Assembly (NCBI RefSeq): GCF_030272615.1
Contig: NC_081411.1
Coordinates: forward strand, 831,440,160-831,500,159
Reading direction: 5' to 3'
DNA length: 60,000 bases
Source of the DNA: Cryptomeria japonica
Taxonomy: Eukaryota > Streptophyta > Pinopsida > Cupressales > Cupressaceae
The notes beneath the pieces are model-generated. The model ran no database searches and was not told where the DNA came from. It saw only the letters and a list, made by a program, of their open reading frames with translations. Made by a program: the position numbers and the translations under genes. Positions 1-11,700 of this stretch are shown in pieces. Within the stretch, counting starts at the first letter, position 1. Every line of letters starts with the position of its first letter.

Positions 1-159
1 AATAATCAAACAAGTACTCAACTCTCCCAAGGATCTGAAGTTGGGCTTGTCGGTTGTTCTCCAATGTAATTGATGGGATTGGGTTTCATTCCTAGTTTGC
101 ATGTTTTGGCTAGTGAATCCAGTTTCCACCACTATACATTTTTGGTGAACATGGCATGT
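1..159 (+). repeat. LTR tail plus primer-binding-like sequence (family X)
   Basis: Positions 1-138 repeat the last part of the X LTR seen again at about 735-875 and at 19627-19744 (shared phrases include GATGGGATTGGG and CCTAGTTTGCATG). It ends in TACA and is followed at 139-150 by TTTTTGGTGAAC, the family's primer-binding-like motif. About ten bases later the sequence jumps into the middle of another X LTR. It is therefore the end of a separate or duplicated LTR, cut at the window edge. The rest of that element lies outside the window. Confidence 0.6.
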
Positions 160-875
160 CTTCAATTCAACATTTTCATTCTTGTACATTTAATTTCAGA
201 TTTAGTCTCTACCCTACCAAGGGTATGCTCTCTTTTTTATCATCATTGTTGTAGGGTTAATTCCAACCCGAGGATTGACCTAGGCAAGCCCCTGTATAGC
301 CCAACACCATTTTTCTCTTCTTTTGTGCATTTACAAGCTCAAAACTTTTACTCAATTTGAAGGTATGGGAGCATAGTGCAAACAAAAATAGACGCAATAG
401 GAAAAATTCATCAAAAAAGGCAAGGACTACAACACTTAGTGCAATAGTCTAGGTGTTTTGACCTATAATTTAACCAGAAGCCAATGTGGAGAATTTTGAG
501 ACCAGACTGATCCATGTTTTGCACTTGGATAGTTGCCAGAACTAGGGCGCCTAGCCATAGTGTCCACCCATTTTGAGCTCACATTTCAAACATGACTTCA
601 TCTTTGCAACTCCTTTCCAATTGATTCTCAAACTTGCATTGTCTATTTATGCTAATTTTAGTCAATTCTCTAGCATTCTACCTAATTCTTATATCTTTAA
701 TTCAAAGCATATCCAATCAATCAAATCATAAAAAGAGAACAATCCATCAAGTACCCAGCTCTCCCAAGGGTCTAAAGTTGGGTTTGTTGGTTGTTGTCCA
801 ATGTAATTGATGGGATTGGGTTTGATTCCTAGTTTGCATGTTTAGGCCAGTGAATCCCATTTTTGCCATGTTACA
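160..875 (+). repeat. Element X, truncated 5' LTR
   Basis: This segment aligns by eye with the X 3' LTR pieces at 14335-14938 and 19632-19744. Shared landmarks in the same order are the conserved core around 245-310 (GGTTAATTCCAA, GGTTTGAC-like, GGCAAGCCCCT), two decayed GC-rich quasi-palindromes near 417-443 and 541-566, and the terminal block ending TTACA at 875. The 5' part of the LTR is missing: homology starts abruptly at about 160. The ORF at 70-360 that overlaps it has no protein-family features and is treated as chance. Confidence 0.7.
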
Positions 876-887
876 TTTTGGGTGAAC
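876..887 (+). other. Element X primer-binding-like site
   Basis: TTTTGGGTGAAC lies directly after the LTR terminus TTACA. The same sequence with one base fewer (TTTTGGTGAAC) follows the LTRs of J (57669), B (reverse complement at 31429-31439) and C (43885-43895). Position and conservation support a minus-strand primer-binding site. I cannot assign the tRNA; it is not the initiator-Met site TGGTATCAGAGC used by the copia elements here. Confidence 0.5.
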
Positions 888-1297
888 TTAGTTCATGTCT
901 TACACTTGCATATTTTCTTATTTTCATTTTTAGATTTGGGTTGTATGCATTTAATAGATTAATATTTGCAATCATTTTTTAAATATATCACCTATTCTCT
1001 TAAATCATATCTCAAAAATGTTTCAAGCATGCTTTTATTTCCTATGTTTCACATTCACTTTTCCAAAGACTTTGAAAGACATCTTGTGTTTAACATTTTT
1101 TTTCTTAAAAGATGCCTTATGTTTCACATACAATTTCTTAAAAGCTTTGAAAGAGGTCTTATATTTCAATTTTTTTTCCTTAAGAGACTTGATGCATGTC
1201 TTATGTTTCACATTCATGTTATTAAAATCTTTGGTGAATATTTTGAAATTGGTGATACATGGTCTTGTCAGTGCTTTGCGAATTGTGAAATTATGCT

Positions 1298-2856
1298 TTG
1301 GTAGATGTCTCATATTATACTGTTAAGGTCAATGATAGTTCATCTCCCAAAAAAATTCTCACCAATGAGGAAATTTTGGTGCAAGAAGAGAATATTAGCA
1401 CTTCTATCAATAATATCCCTATTAGGGATAAAGATTTGAAGAATGATGTCGATCCTTCTCCAAAAATGTATCTCCCTTATGAGGATAGTTTGGTGCAAAA
1501 ATATGACATAATTAATACTTTTCTTAGTGATACCTTACCTTCTATTCACTTCAATAACCTCCCTTCTAGAGATGAAGCATTGATGAATTGTGTTTGTCAT
1601 CTCCCAAAAAAATTTCTACTCATGAAGATAATTTGGTGCAAGAAGATGATATCACTAGCAATATTTCCATTGTTCTCCCTCTCCTAAATATGAACCTTTA
1701 GTGAACAAAGAGCCTAATCCAACTCATGTCAATATAATTCATGCTTATAATCACACAAATGAACATGGGAAGCCTAGGATTGTTGTTAAAAGGCCCACAA
1801 GACCTAGTTATATCTTAAATTTTGTAAAATAGCATGTTTAAAGAGATAAGATGCAACAACAAATGTCACAACAACCTAGTTATCATGCAAAGGCTCACAC
1901 ATATAACTATTAAAACAATGTTCTTCCACAACATGTTGATAGGGAACCTAGTCTTGTTGAAAAACTTCATGATATTTAAGCTAAGATATTCTTTTGGAAT
2001 TTGATTCAATTTCCACCTTCATACCATGGGTTGATCCAAGAAGCCTTATAAAATATAGTTTCCCCTCCTACAAGAACTATTGATATTATGTTCTCACAAG
2101 ATTAATTTCCTTCTTTAGAGGTTCAAAATGACCCCCTTGTGATCACACCTTACATCCATGAACATAAAATAAGATGTATTTCCACCTTCATACCATAGGT
2201 TGATCCAAGAGGCCTTATAAAATATAGTTTCTCCTCCTACAAGAACTATTCATATTATGTTCTCACAAGATGAATTTCCTTCTTTAGAGGTTCAAAATGA
2301 CCCCCTCGTGATCACACCTTACATCCATGAACACAAAATAAGATGTAGCTTTATTGATAATGGTTTAGGCCTTAATGTTTGTACCATTGACTTATTATAT
2401 AATATCAAGTGGAATACGTCTCTCCTTCAACTTGATTCTTTTTTTATTTATGGCTTTGATAATGTCAGTAGAGACTCACTTGGTACAATCATATTAGCTA
2501 TTATAGTATGACCCATGACTTTACCCACGCCTATCCATTTCATGCCTGATACTCTTAATTATAATATTCTTCTAGGTAGACTGTGGATTCATGAAATTAA
2601 AGAAGTCCCTTCTACCCTTCATCACACAATCAAATCCATACATGACGATGGACTCCACAAAATCAAAGATAATTTAAATCCTTATGACATTGTTACAGAT
2701 GAAGTAGGGTGCATATCTTTATTCAACATTATGATTCCTTCTATAAAACATTTTCCTATTGATGATGTTTTCTTAGAGAAAAATTGCAGTCCATTAGACT
2801 TTACACCTTCTTTTAATGGAGAATATAAGGTCCCCCAGTCCAAGTATGAAGCTTAA
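1298..2856 (+). pseudogene. gag-protease remnant of element X (Tat-like Ty3/gypsy)
   Basis: Several open segments in shifting frames carry pieces of a gypsy gag-protease region. Near 1950-2050 a stretch resembles the AK/QI..W.LL..P..H..L..AL segment that precedes the protease in Tat-type plant elements, with in-frame stops. The segment 2257-2856 has a retropepsin-like start (FIDNGLGLNV, near residues 32-41) and later YNILLGRLWIH..VPSTLHH, a hallmark of the end of that domain. A TGA at 2509 interrupts it and a 169-bp duplication shifts the frame upstream. The segment at 1298-1687 is hydrophilic and not recognisable by itself. No zinc knuckle or polymerase follows. It is clearly non-functional. 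Confidence 0.65.
2010..2347 (+). repeat. 169-bp tandem duplication inside the X protease region
   Basis: Positions 2010-2178 are repeated head to tail at 2179-2347 with about eight differences by eye (about 95% identity). The unit runs from TTTCCACCTTCATACCA to AAAATAAGATGTA. Because 169 is not a multiple of three, the duplication shifts the reading frame of the gag-protease remnant. Confidence 0.9.
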
Positions 2857-4151
2857 AAGGAGCCTTGTGTTTCATTTATCCAAGCTTCTTCTAAATCCAT
2901 TCCAATTACTTCTTCCAAAACATGTCTTGATGATGATTGGGGCTCTTTAGACTTTGAAACTAAAAATGAATCCTCTCCTCCTCACATTTCAAGACCTATA
3001 GTTGATTCCAAGCATGAATGCAATAGACATGGTTTAGGATGTGTGCATCAAAGTATTGATCCTCATGATAAATATACATCATACTTTTATATAAAAAAAT
3101 ACAGGTTTCCAACCTCCTCCTTTGTCAACATCCCCCTTCCTATTGTCTAGTACATCCATGGCTTCATCTCCTAAATTTTCATCCAAACAAGAGAGTATTT
3201 TGTTAAACCTTATTCAAACAAAATTGATTACTCTCTCTTGGACAAAATAAAGGAGAAAATGTAGAAAAAAGCTTTTAAATTATTTTGTTTATGTGTATCA
3301 TCAAATGTATGGCCATTCCACAAATGAAAGTCAATCTTTGAGGACTAAAATTCGACAATTCATTGATTTTGGTATCATTCAAATTAAAATTGACAATATG
3401 TAGTACTTTTGTCATGACACTTATAAATAATATTTAGTTCTTATTATGTTCCTCCCCACTGTGTGACATTGATAGCTTACCTCTTGGGGGCTCATTGTCA
3501 TTAACGGTGGTACAATTTCATGTGAAATCATACTTGGTTAGCAACATAATAGCCTATTTATTCTTGTCTTTATGCAAGGGGACAAGAATAATTTTCCAAT
3601 CATTCCTCCTTTCTAAGGATCCACTTTCCCCTATTTGAATTGTATCTTTTGTTTTGTTTTTCCTTTCTTGCATAGAATTGATGACCTCATCCTTGCTTGA
3701 AAGTGTATATATTCTAAATGATCTCTACTTGGTGATAGTAAATGTGCAATTCTTCATCAATAACCCTGTCTCCTAGCAATAGTGAAGGTGTGTATCCTTT
3801 ACCTCATTCCCCTTTAGTTGAAGATGCCATCTTTATTAACTATCTCTTCTATTTACAAAGGTGGATATCTAAAGGCAAAGATCTCTTCCTCCCCATTTGA
3901 TAGTTGTGTATCCTTGATAAGGATCCATTTTCACTTGTTGCAATATATCTCTTTTACAACTATCTCTTCCTTGCTTAAAGAATTGCATCCTTTACAAGGA
4001 TCTTTCTTCCTAGCTTGGAACACATGCATTTTTATTTTAAGGGTATCTCTTCCATGTTCAAGGTGTATTTCCTTGCTCTCTATCTTCCTTAAGATATAAC
4101 ACAGAATTATATTGAGATCTAAAAAGGGGGGCATATGAGGCCTTGTTGTTT

Positions 4152-4280
4152 GTGTTGGTGCATGTTGCAACACCCATTTTGCATTCAAGTTTTCAGATCC
4201 TTGAAAACAAAGGGTTTTTTGGTAATATTTGTGTTGGTGCATGCTACAACTCCCATTTTACATTTGAGTTTTTATATTAT
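4152..4280 (+). repeat. 79-bp imperfect tandem repeat
   Basis: GTGTTGGTGCATG at 4152 recurs at 4231 with similar following sequence (CAACACCCATTTTGCATT versus CAACTCCCATTTTACATT). The period is 79 bp and there are about 1.6 copies. It is noncoding and lies in the 3' part of element X. Confidence 0.75.
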
Positions 4281-4444
4281 TTAGCAAATAGGTTGCTTAG
4301 ATTTGTAATCTTCCTTAGCATGATCATAATACAACTTGCTAGCAAGTATAATCCATTATGTAAACATGAATCACCCAACATAACACACCTTATTGGCCAA
4401 CGAAATTCATGTCTTATCCTCTCATAAATTGGTGTGCATCCTTG

Positions 4445-5498
4445 TGTAATGGAGTAATTTGAAATTAGGGTCAATTAAGATAATAAAACCACTAGCAATC
4501 CCAAATTAACCAAAACAAGGTGGAAACAGAGGTGAACCTAATAGATCTAGCCTCAATCCAAATAAATCATCATAAACAGACTGCTACAAATATCCCATAG
4601 AGCCACAAATTGATCTGGGCAAAAGAAGATGTTTATAACCTATTCCTAGAAATTTAGCTTGATTTTTTAAGACCGGGTAGTACAGATCCGCCCTGGTCCT
4701 TTGAATTTTTTATTGTCAAAAATTGAACTTGTTCGTCATTGTCTACTCTAACGAAATTCCCAAGTAAGCTCCTACACCTACTCCCTACACACAAAAAGAT
4801 ATGAAATAGGTTGGGAATATGGGTTTGCCTTAGGTCAAACCTTGGTTTTGGAATTAACCATGAAATTAAAATGATAAATATAATAAAATATTGTAATTAC
4901 ATACTTTCCTTTGAGAGAAAGGTTAGATTTGAAATAAAATATTTGAAACAAAAATGTATACCTTGATGAAGTTTTGTTTGACCTTCACACAAAGGTTTTA
5001 GGGTTTTATGTAGAATTCCTTCATAAAATATTGATCATGGATGTCATCTTCAATACTTGAACTCGGACTTCACTTATGTTGCAATACTTGATGAATGCTT
5101 GATCGCTTTCTCACTTTAATTGAATTTAGGATCTTAATTTTGCCTCCTTCAAAAGATTTTAAATTCTTAGGTTTTGAATTAGAGGGGTAGACCTCCTTTT
5201 ATACTTGATTGCCTGAAAACAAATTAAATCTCTAGAGTAGGCCGACACGAGATCAAATTTCCCATTCATTTGAGGTGACCATTTTGAGGGCCAAAAATGG
5301 GCCCTAATTGAGCAAACTAGGACGCTAGGTGTCTTGGTCCTGTCAATCAAAACTCAGTCGTGGAGGGAAGGCAGAGAAGGTGGTGAAAAAGAAAGATTAT
5401 AGGTGGTGTGAGAAGAATTAGCATTGCTATCAGGCCTCAAAAGCCGAAGTGCCAAGGTGAGGATGAAATTGTAAGTGAGTACAATTTACGATGCTATA
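4445..5498 (-). mobile_element. Solo LTR, diverged B/C-family, antisense inside X (TSD CCTTG)
   Basis: The 1,054-bp segment starts TGTAATGGAG and ends ATGCTATA (family: TGTAAAG...GACGCTACA). It is flanked by perfect CCTTG copies at 4440-4444 and 5499-5503. On the plus strand it shows the family order: a decayed GC-rich palindrome near 4675-4705 (GACCGGGTAG..CGCCCTGGTCC), the conserved core as GGTTTGCCTTAGGTCAAACC near 4830 and TTTTGGAATTAACCA, CTTGAATGCTTG-like runs, and a second GGACGCTAGG..CTTGGTCC motif near 5320-5343. It therefore lies opposite to X. No internal region or partner LTR is present, so it is a solo LTR left by recombination. The minus-strand ORF 5159-5350 within it is not considered real. 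Confidence 0.8.
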
Positions 5499-5810
5499 CC
5501 TTGTTCTAAATATATGTCCACTTGTGCTCTTGTAATAACATGCTAAGAATGATATTAACAATTTAGACATTTGACATTGAGATCTGTTCAAATAATTGAC
5601 TTTGAATCTTTTGTTTGCTTTAGTACTAACATGGGTTTCTTTATCTATATTTTAAGATTATTTGCATGGATTGATAGGATCTTATGCTTAAAGGCTTACA
5701 CATCCCTCGAACCTAGTGACATACTATCCCTAGCTTGTCTTGATCTCAAATGCTCTATCTCTCCATTTCTACTTTACTATGAGTACGAATGTAAGTTTCA
5801 TACTCCCGCT

Positions 5811-5820
5811 AAAGTGGGGG
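5811..5820 (+). other. Element X polypurine tract
   Basis: AAAGTGGGGG lies six bases before the 3' LTR start (5826), inside CTCCCGCTAAAGTGGGGGCTAAA-like context. The same context, reverse-complemented, borders the 3' LTRs of B (26077-26100) and C (38559-38582). This fixes X as plus-strand and as a member of the same superfamily. Confidence 0.75.
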
Positions 5821-5825
5821 CTAAA

Positions 5826-5962
5826 TTTAGTATCGTAAATTTTAACCCCTTAAATTTTCACTCCTTTTGGGCCCTTACTTTAGTATCCCCTTTTTCCTAT
5901 ATCATTTCAGACTTATTTGGGATTCTATCTTATTTTAAATTTCAATGCACTTCATTCCCCAC
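5826..5962 (+). repeat. Element X 3' LTR, first piece
   Basis: It starts TTTAGTATCGTAAATTTT, which aligns with the family LTR start TGTAGCGTCCTAAAATT (TG decayed to TT). It is cut by copia element A at 5963; the last five bases (CCCAC) are the A target-site copy. The LTR resumes at 12626. The ORF at 5571-6011 that spans this border is chance. Confidence 0.7.
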
Positions 5963-6413
5963 TGTTGGTGTAAATAAATATTCATTTTGGATATTATTAC
6001 ACTTTACTTAAGTTAACTTAGGATAATGCATCTCTTCATAGTTTGGATTTGAGACACTTAGGGAAGTGTGCACATAGGGATAGAGCTTGTAGGAGAAATT
6101 CCACCTTTTGTGGCCTTATTTTGCTGTTACACTCCACATTCGGTGGGTCATCCACCTCTTGTGGAATATTATATTATTTCTCCTACCTACCCCTAGTATT
6201 TCTTACCTACCCTTGTTTCTCATTGAGCCACATGTCATAATTGTGTGCACATACATCCATATGGCCTTGCCTATATAAGTAGGGCTATATTCATTGTATT
6301 GGTTAATCCAGTTGATCATTTGCATATTGATGAGAATACAGTTTGTTCTTATCATTCTTTTGTCTCTATTTTAATACTATTCATTGTGCCTTTGATCTTG
6401 GCAAAATCCTACA
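5963..6413 (+). repeat. Copia A 5' LTR
   Basis: 451 bp, TGTTGG...CCTACA. It contains TATATAAG at about 6273-6280, a candidate TATA box upstream of the transcript start. The small ORF 6043-6240 is conserved in both LTR copies only because the LTRs are copies of each other. Confidence 0.95.
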
Positions 6414-6425
6414 TGGTATCAGAGC
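6414..6425 (+). other. Copia A primer-binding site (initiator tRNA-Met)
   Basis: TGGTATCAGAGC follows the 5' LTR with no gap. This is the classic copia primer-binding site complementary to the 3' end of initiator tRNA-Met. Confidence 0.97.
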
Positions 6426-6426
6426 C

Positions 6427-7834
6427 ATTGGGGCTTCATTGATTAGTTTTTGGAGACATCGTGGAAGGCTTCTATTTTTGGATTTGGGGATCTTCATTTT
6501 TTGGGGGCGTCATACAGCGATTTGGACATCACCGTTGAATCCATGAATTTCGACTATAAAGTCGACCTTATTTGGTGAGAAAAAAATTTTCCCCATTTTG
6601 GCTATTGTCATACGGATTTCGAAAATTTTTAATTATTTTTTAGAAAAAAAAAAAAAGGAAAAATTTTTCGGATAAAAGCGATCATTTTTTTTTGAAAAAA
6701 AAAAAAAAATTGTTGTTTTGGGGGTCCGCAGACCCCTCGTACTCTGTCGATCGTTGCAGGTCCGTCGCCCGGCTGTACTCTGCAGCGCCTGCCAGCCCAT
6801 ACTCCCCTAGAGTCTCTTGCCACCACCATCGCCACCGCTACTGGCCGCCCAGACCTCCTCCAGCCAGCCGGGACCCAGCCACCGCCACCGGTCAGGACCT
6901 CCGACGACTGCCCAGTCACCGTCGGCCGCTGCACCTCCAACTCACCACGCGGAGCCCAGTCAGCTGCAAGGACCCCACCATGTGGCACACACAGTCCATC
7001 CATACACCTAGTCACTGTCTCACACGCAATCCAGCCGTACACCACGTCACCCACCATGCAAAGCTGACGCAGACTGCCACATCAGCCTGTCCGTACAGTA
7101 CGGATGCCCAGTCAACAAGGAGGTGAAGTTTTTGCAATGGTCATACGGTCGTCAAATTTAAGCTAGTAAATTGCTGATGTCAGCACCACATCAGCAGTTT
7201 TTTGAAATTTTTCAACCCCTCTCCATTGAGCTTTTTTAGTTTTGTAGTCCAACTTTGAAAGGCCATATCTTGCTCATTTTTGCTCCTTTTTTGGTGCAAT
7301 TTTTTTTGAAATGGGCTAAAATTTCATGATCTTCACAGTGGTGTGGTTATTTTCTGATTTTGGTGCATAAGTTTTTTAGAATTTTCAGATTCTCTCAGTT
7401 GTACCTGTCCAATCCTCAATTTTGCAACTTCAAAGGCCTCGTTTGAGCTCATACGACCTCCTTTTTAGGTGTTGTTTTTTTGAAAGTGCATTTTTTTTCA
7501 TCTACTTTCATAATCTATAATCAGATTTCAAATATTTTGAGTGGAAATTGTACTTTCAGATATTGGTCTTATTTGGCCTATTAAGTACTTGTAAATTGCT
7601 TGGATCTTAGTTAGATCTCTTGCATTATCAGTTTGAGTCTTATTTGGCCTTATTGAGGTAGTTGTAAAATTGTAATCAGAAGTCCACTTTGCCATTTTTT
7701 GCAAGTGGCCCATTGTATACGCACTAATTATAAAGTGCCAAATCATCACTTTTGGGGGGTTCTTTGATTGATTGAATTTGGGGAGGTGTCTTGTGTGATT
7801 GTGCCTCTCTTTGTGCTCTTTCATCTTTGTTGCA
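6427..7834 (+). other. Copia A untranslated leader with a GC-rich block
   Basis: The leader is about 1.4 kb. It contains A-rich runs (6642-6710), then a sharply GC-rich block at about 6720-7130 made of CCACC/CCGCC/CCAGC-like words, then ordinary T-rich sequence up to gag. Overlapping long ORFs exist on both strands of the GC-rich block (for example 6692-7126 plus and 6629-7057 minus). Their low-complexity Pro/Ser/Arg composition and lack of any domain argue against real genes. Confidence 0.7.
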
Positions 7835-8791
7835 ATGAGTCCTCATAAATTTCCACCTTTAACTCCACATAATTATGCATCATGGAAAATTAAAGTATGG
7901 AGTAAATTAATGGAAAAGGGTCTCACACATTGCATAGATGGAACAATAACAGCACCACCTGATCCTAAGGCTGATCCAAATGCTCAATTAGAATGGCTCA
8001 CAAAGAATTGCATGGCTCTTGGAACTTTGCGCAAGTATGTCTCAGATGACCTCATCTTTCATATTGAAAAGTGTACAACAATCAAGGAGGCTTGGGATAT
8101 GTTTCAGAAATTGTATGGTCAAGTTGATGAAATCAGAGGCTATAAGATTGACAATGAGCTCACCAACTTGGATCCCAAGAGTTTTGATACAATCCAAGAT
8201 TATGTCACCAAAGCAAATGAGCTAAGAGAAAAGCTTAAGGATTGTGGAATTGACAAAAAGGATGCTCAGTTGATATTCAACTTGTTGGACAAGCTTGCAC
8301 CAGAATATGCAGCATTTGTGTCTAGCTTCCAAACTCATCATTTGACAGTGGGGAGTTCCTATGGTATGCCTTCATTTGATGCTTTCATAGAAATGTTAAT
8401 ATTGGAACAATCTAAGTTGTTGAACATGGGACTTCTTAAGTCTTCAAAGTCCAAGGCTTTGGTGGCTAATCAAGGGAATCAAGGAAGTCAAGGCAAAGAT
8501 TCCAACAAGAAGAAGAAGCACTCTAAGTCTAAGCCACACTAGGAAAAAGGACAATCATCCTCTCCATCACAAGGCGATTTTTCATCCTCTTCCAAGAAGG
8601 GGACACCACCTAAGAAGGATAAACCAACTTGTGCATATTGCAAGAAGTATGGTCATGATGAGCATCGATGCCACGCAAAGCAAGTTGATGAGTTAACTAA
8701 TCTTCTTAAGAAAAACAACATCAACTTGCCATCCGCCTACATAAAGAAGGATTCATCTCCTTCCTCTTCCTCACATTCTAAGGGAAAAGGG
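7835..8791 (+). pseudogene. Copia A gag
   Basis: The gag start is placed at the ATG at 7835 (MSPHKFPPLT), not at the upstream in-frame codon at 7799, because the copia gag domain begins with a short N-terminus before NYASWKIKVWS. Residues about 10-190 form the UBN2/copia gag domain (W..K......LW..F, DYV.KANELREKLKDCGI). A TAG at 8540 interrupts the frame; beyond it the same frame encodes a CCHC zinc knuckle (CAYCKKYGHDEHRC, about 8633-8674) and then reaches a TAA at 8792. The product would package element RNA in the cytoplasm. In this copy it is truncated before the knuckle. Confidence 0.85.
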
Positions 8792-8794
8792 TAA

Positions 8795-11700
8795 GCATTT
8801 GTGGCTACAACAGGTTCTTCACAGCAATGGATACTTGACTCAGGTGCCTTATATCACATGGATTCTACAAAGGAATAGTTTTCTTCATTGGAGCCATCTA
8901 AGGTACCTCACATTTACATAGGTGATGATACACAAGTAGAGGTTGAAGGGAAAGGTTCAGTTGACATGGATGATGGAACCTTTGAGAATGTTCTATATGT
9001 TCCTAACTTGTCTACTAACCTTCTCTCTATCTACCAAATCACTCACTATGGGAATGGGAAAAAGGTTGAGTTTACACCAGATTCAGTTGTGGTAAAGGAA
9101 CTTGATGATGATGCCTTGGTAGCAGTGGGACAAGTCAATGACAACTCAAGGCTTTATTCATTTTCCCACTTTGTGCCAAGTTCACCTTCTAGGGCCTTGC
9201 TTACTCATTCAAATTCAGAAAGTAAGCTATGGCATGAGCGGTTTGGTCATCTCAACTATCGCTATCTTCAACAGCTCAGCACTAAAGACATGGTCACAGG
9301 TCTACCTCGAATCATTTTTCAGAGGGTGTATGTTCAGGTTGTTCCATGGGCAAGCATCCTGAAGAGAAGTTTGATAAGGGGAAAGCTTGGAGAGCTTTGG
9401 AAGTTCTTCAACTTGTTCACGGTGATGTAGCAAGTCCATTTCCAGCACCTTCATTTAGTAAGGCCCGCTATGTTCTCACCTTCATTGATGACTACTCCCG
9501 CTTCACTTCGGTCTACTTTCTCATTCATAAGAGTGAAGTATTTGACAGATTTCAGTACTTCAAGACTCATGTGGAGAAGCAATCAGGGAAAGTGGTCAAG
9601 ATTCTTCACACAGATAATGGAAGGGAATATGTGAACAAAAGACTTGAGGATTTTTGTACATTTGAGGGGATTGATCTTCAGCATTTTGTCGCATACACTC
9701 CACAGCAAAACGGGGTTGCAGAACGCAAGAATAGAACTCTCAAAGAAATGGCTAGTTGTATGATACATGCACGCTCTCTTGATCCCGCCTTTTGGGCAGA
9801 GGCTATTAGTTGTGCCACACACATCCAGAATCAGGTTCCTCACAAAGCTTCGCAAGGTATTACTCCTTTTGAAGCTTGGGCTGGTAGGAAACCAATTGTG
9901 AGACATTTCAGAGTCTTTGGGTGTCCAGCATGGGCTCTCATACCTCCGCAAAAATACAAGGCATTGGAACCACAGAGTCAACCTTGCATATTTGTTGGAT
10001 ATCCTGAGGGTGTTAAGGCACACAGATTGATGGATCCAGAGACACATGAGGTGTTCATTGAGAGGAGTGTTCAGTTTGAGGAAAGCTCTCCTAGCTTAGC
10101 CTCTCTACCTCCTCCACCTTCCTCCATTGTGGATAGTGATGTTAGTGATTCAGATGATGAGACTCCTTCAACTCCGACTCGCAGGGTTACACCTCCACAG
10201 GGTCCACTTGCAGTTGAGGAGCCTCATTCTTCACCTCCACCTAGACCTCGTTGGGCTCGACAGACACTTGAGTCCATAGGTTCTCTTGTTGGGGATCCTT
10301 CAGATACACGGAGAGCTCAATCACAGCATCAGGATCTACCACATGCATTCATTGCTACTGCTTCCGATCCACAGACATTTAGGGAAGCATCAGGGGTTCC
10401 TGAGTGGGACCAAGCTATGGAGGAGGAGTATAGTTCCTTGATGAGGAACAACACATGGGATTTAGTCCATCTCCCTAAGGGGAGAAAGATGGTTCGATGT
10501 AAGTGGATCTATCGGACCAAGTTTGCAGCGGATGGTAGTGTGGATAAGTATAAGGCTCGGCTTGTTGCGAAAGGTTTCTCTCAAGTTGCAGGTGTTGACT
10601 ATACTGAGACCTTTGCACCCGTAGCCAAGATGAACTCCATTCATTTGACACTTGCTATTGCCGCAGCTCATGGTTGGGTTGTACATCAGATGGATGTGAA
10701 GAGTGCTTTTCTTCATGGTGATCTTGATGAGGAGATTTATATGGAGCAGCCATAGGGTTTCATCTAGGATACTTCCTTGGTTTGCAGACTAAGGAAATCT
10801 CTCTATGGCCTTAAGCAGGCCCCTAGGGCTTGGTACGCCAAGATGGATTCCTTTCTTCTCTCAGCAGGGTTCACCAAGTGTCATTCTGATCCGAATGTCT
10901 ACATTTTGCAACAAGATGACTCTCACTTGATACTTGTGCTCTATGTTGATGACTTGATCATTACAGGGAGTACTTCATCCATCATTAGCAGGGTCAAATC
11001 TGCTTTGCATGACAGATTTTCTATGACTGACTTGGGTCTTTTGCACTACTTTCTTGGGATAGAGATTTCACAGTCACCTTCTGGGATTACACTATCACAG
11101 CCCAAGTATGCTCTTGATCTACTTGCACGCTTTCATATTGCTGATTGTAAGCCTGCCCTGACTCCCTTTCTTTCAGGAGTCAAGCTTGAGGCTTAGTGTT
11201 CTTCTCCACCAGTTGATGCCACTTTGTATCGTCATCTTGTTGGTAGTCTCATCTACTTGACCCATACACGCCCTGATATTTCATTTGCAATTGGCATGGT
11301 TTTTCGCTTCATGCAAGAACCACATGAGCTTCATTGGAAAGCCGCCAAATGCATCCTTCATTACATCCAGGGTACACATCACTATGGGATTCACTATGCA
11401 GCAGGCACAGGACTTCACTTGGTTGGTTACACAGACTCCGATTGGGTTGGCGATCTTGATGATCGTAAGTTTACTTCTGGTTACAGTTTTCACCTTGGTT
11501 CGAGCCCCATTTATTGGCAGAGCAAGAAGCAACATGCTATTGCTCTGTCTTCGATTGAGGCTGAGTATCGAGGTGTTGTTAACGCAGCGACTGAGACCAT
11601 TTGGCTCGAGCAGATTCTCATAGAGTTTGGTTTCACCACTCCATGGCCGAAATTTCTACATTGCGACAATTAGAGTGCTATTGCAATCTTCAAGAACCCG

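Larger units (their letters stand above)
876..5825 (+). mobile_element. Element X internal region (gypsy-like, decayed, gag-protease only)
   Basis: This is the internal region between the truncated 5' LTR and the 3' LTR that starts at 5826. It holds a decayed gag-protease coding region (about 1298-2856), a 169-bp tandem duplication, a 79-bp tandem repeat near 4152-4280, an antisense solo LTR (4445-5498) and a PPT at 5811-5820. Without the solo LTR it is about 3.9 kb. No reverse transcriptase, RNase H or integrase motif is visible, so X looks like a relative of the gag-only elements B and C. Positions 2857-4140 are AT-rich with no recognisable coding. A second purine-rich run at 4119-4131 is not followed by a recognisable LTR. 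Confidence 0.65.

Noticed and set aside
4119-4140. AAAAAGGGGGGCA as the PPT of X
   Set aside because: No LTR start of the family follows it, whereas 5811-5820 is followed by the family LTR start at 5826.
6629-7126. Overlapping ORFs of 142-144 codons on both strands
   Set aside because: They arise from the stop-poor GC-rich copia leader; composition is low-complexity Pro/Ser/Arg and no domain is visible.
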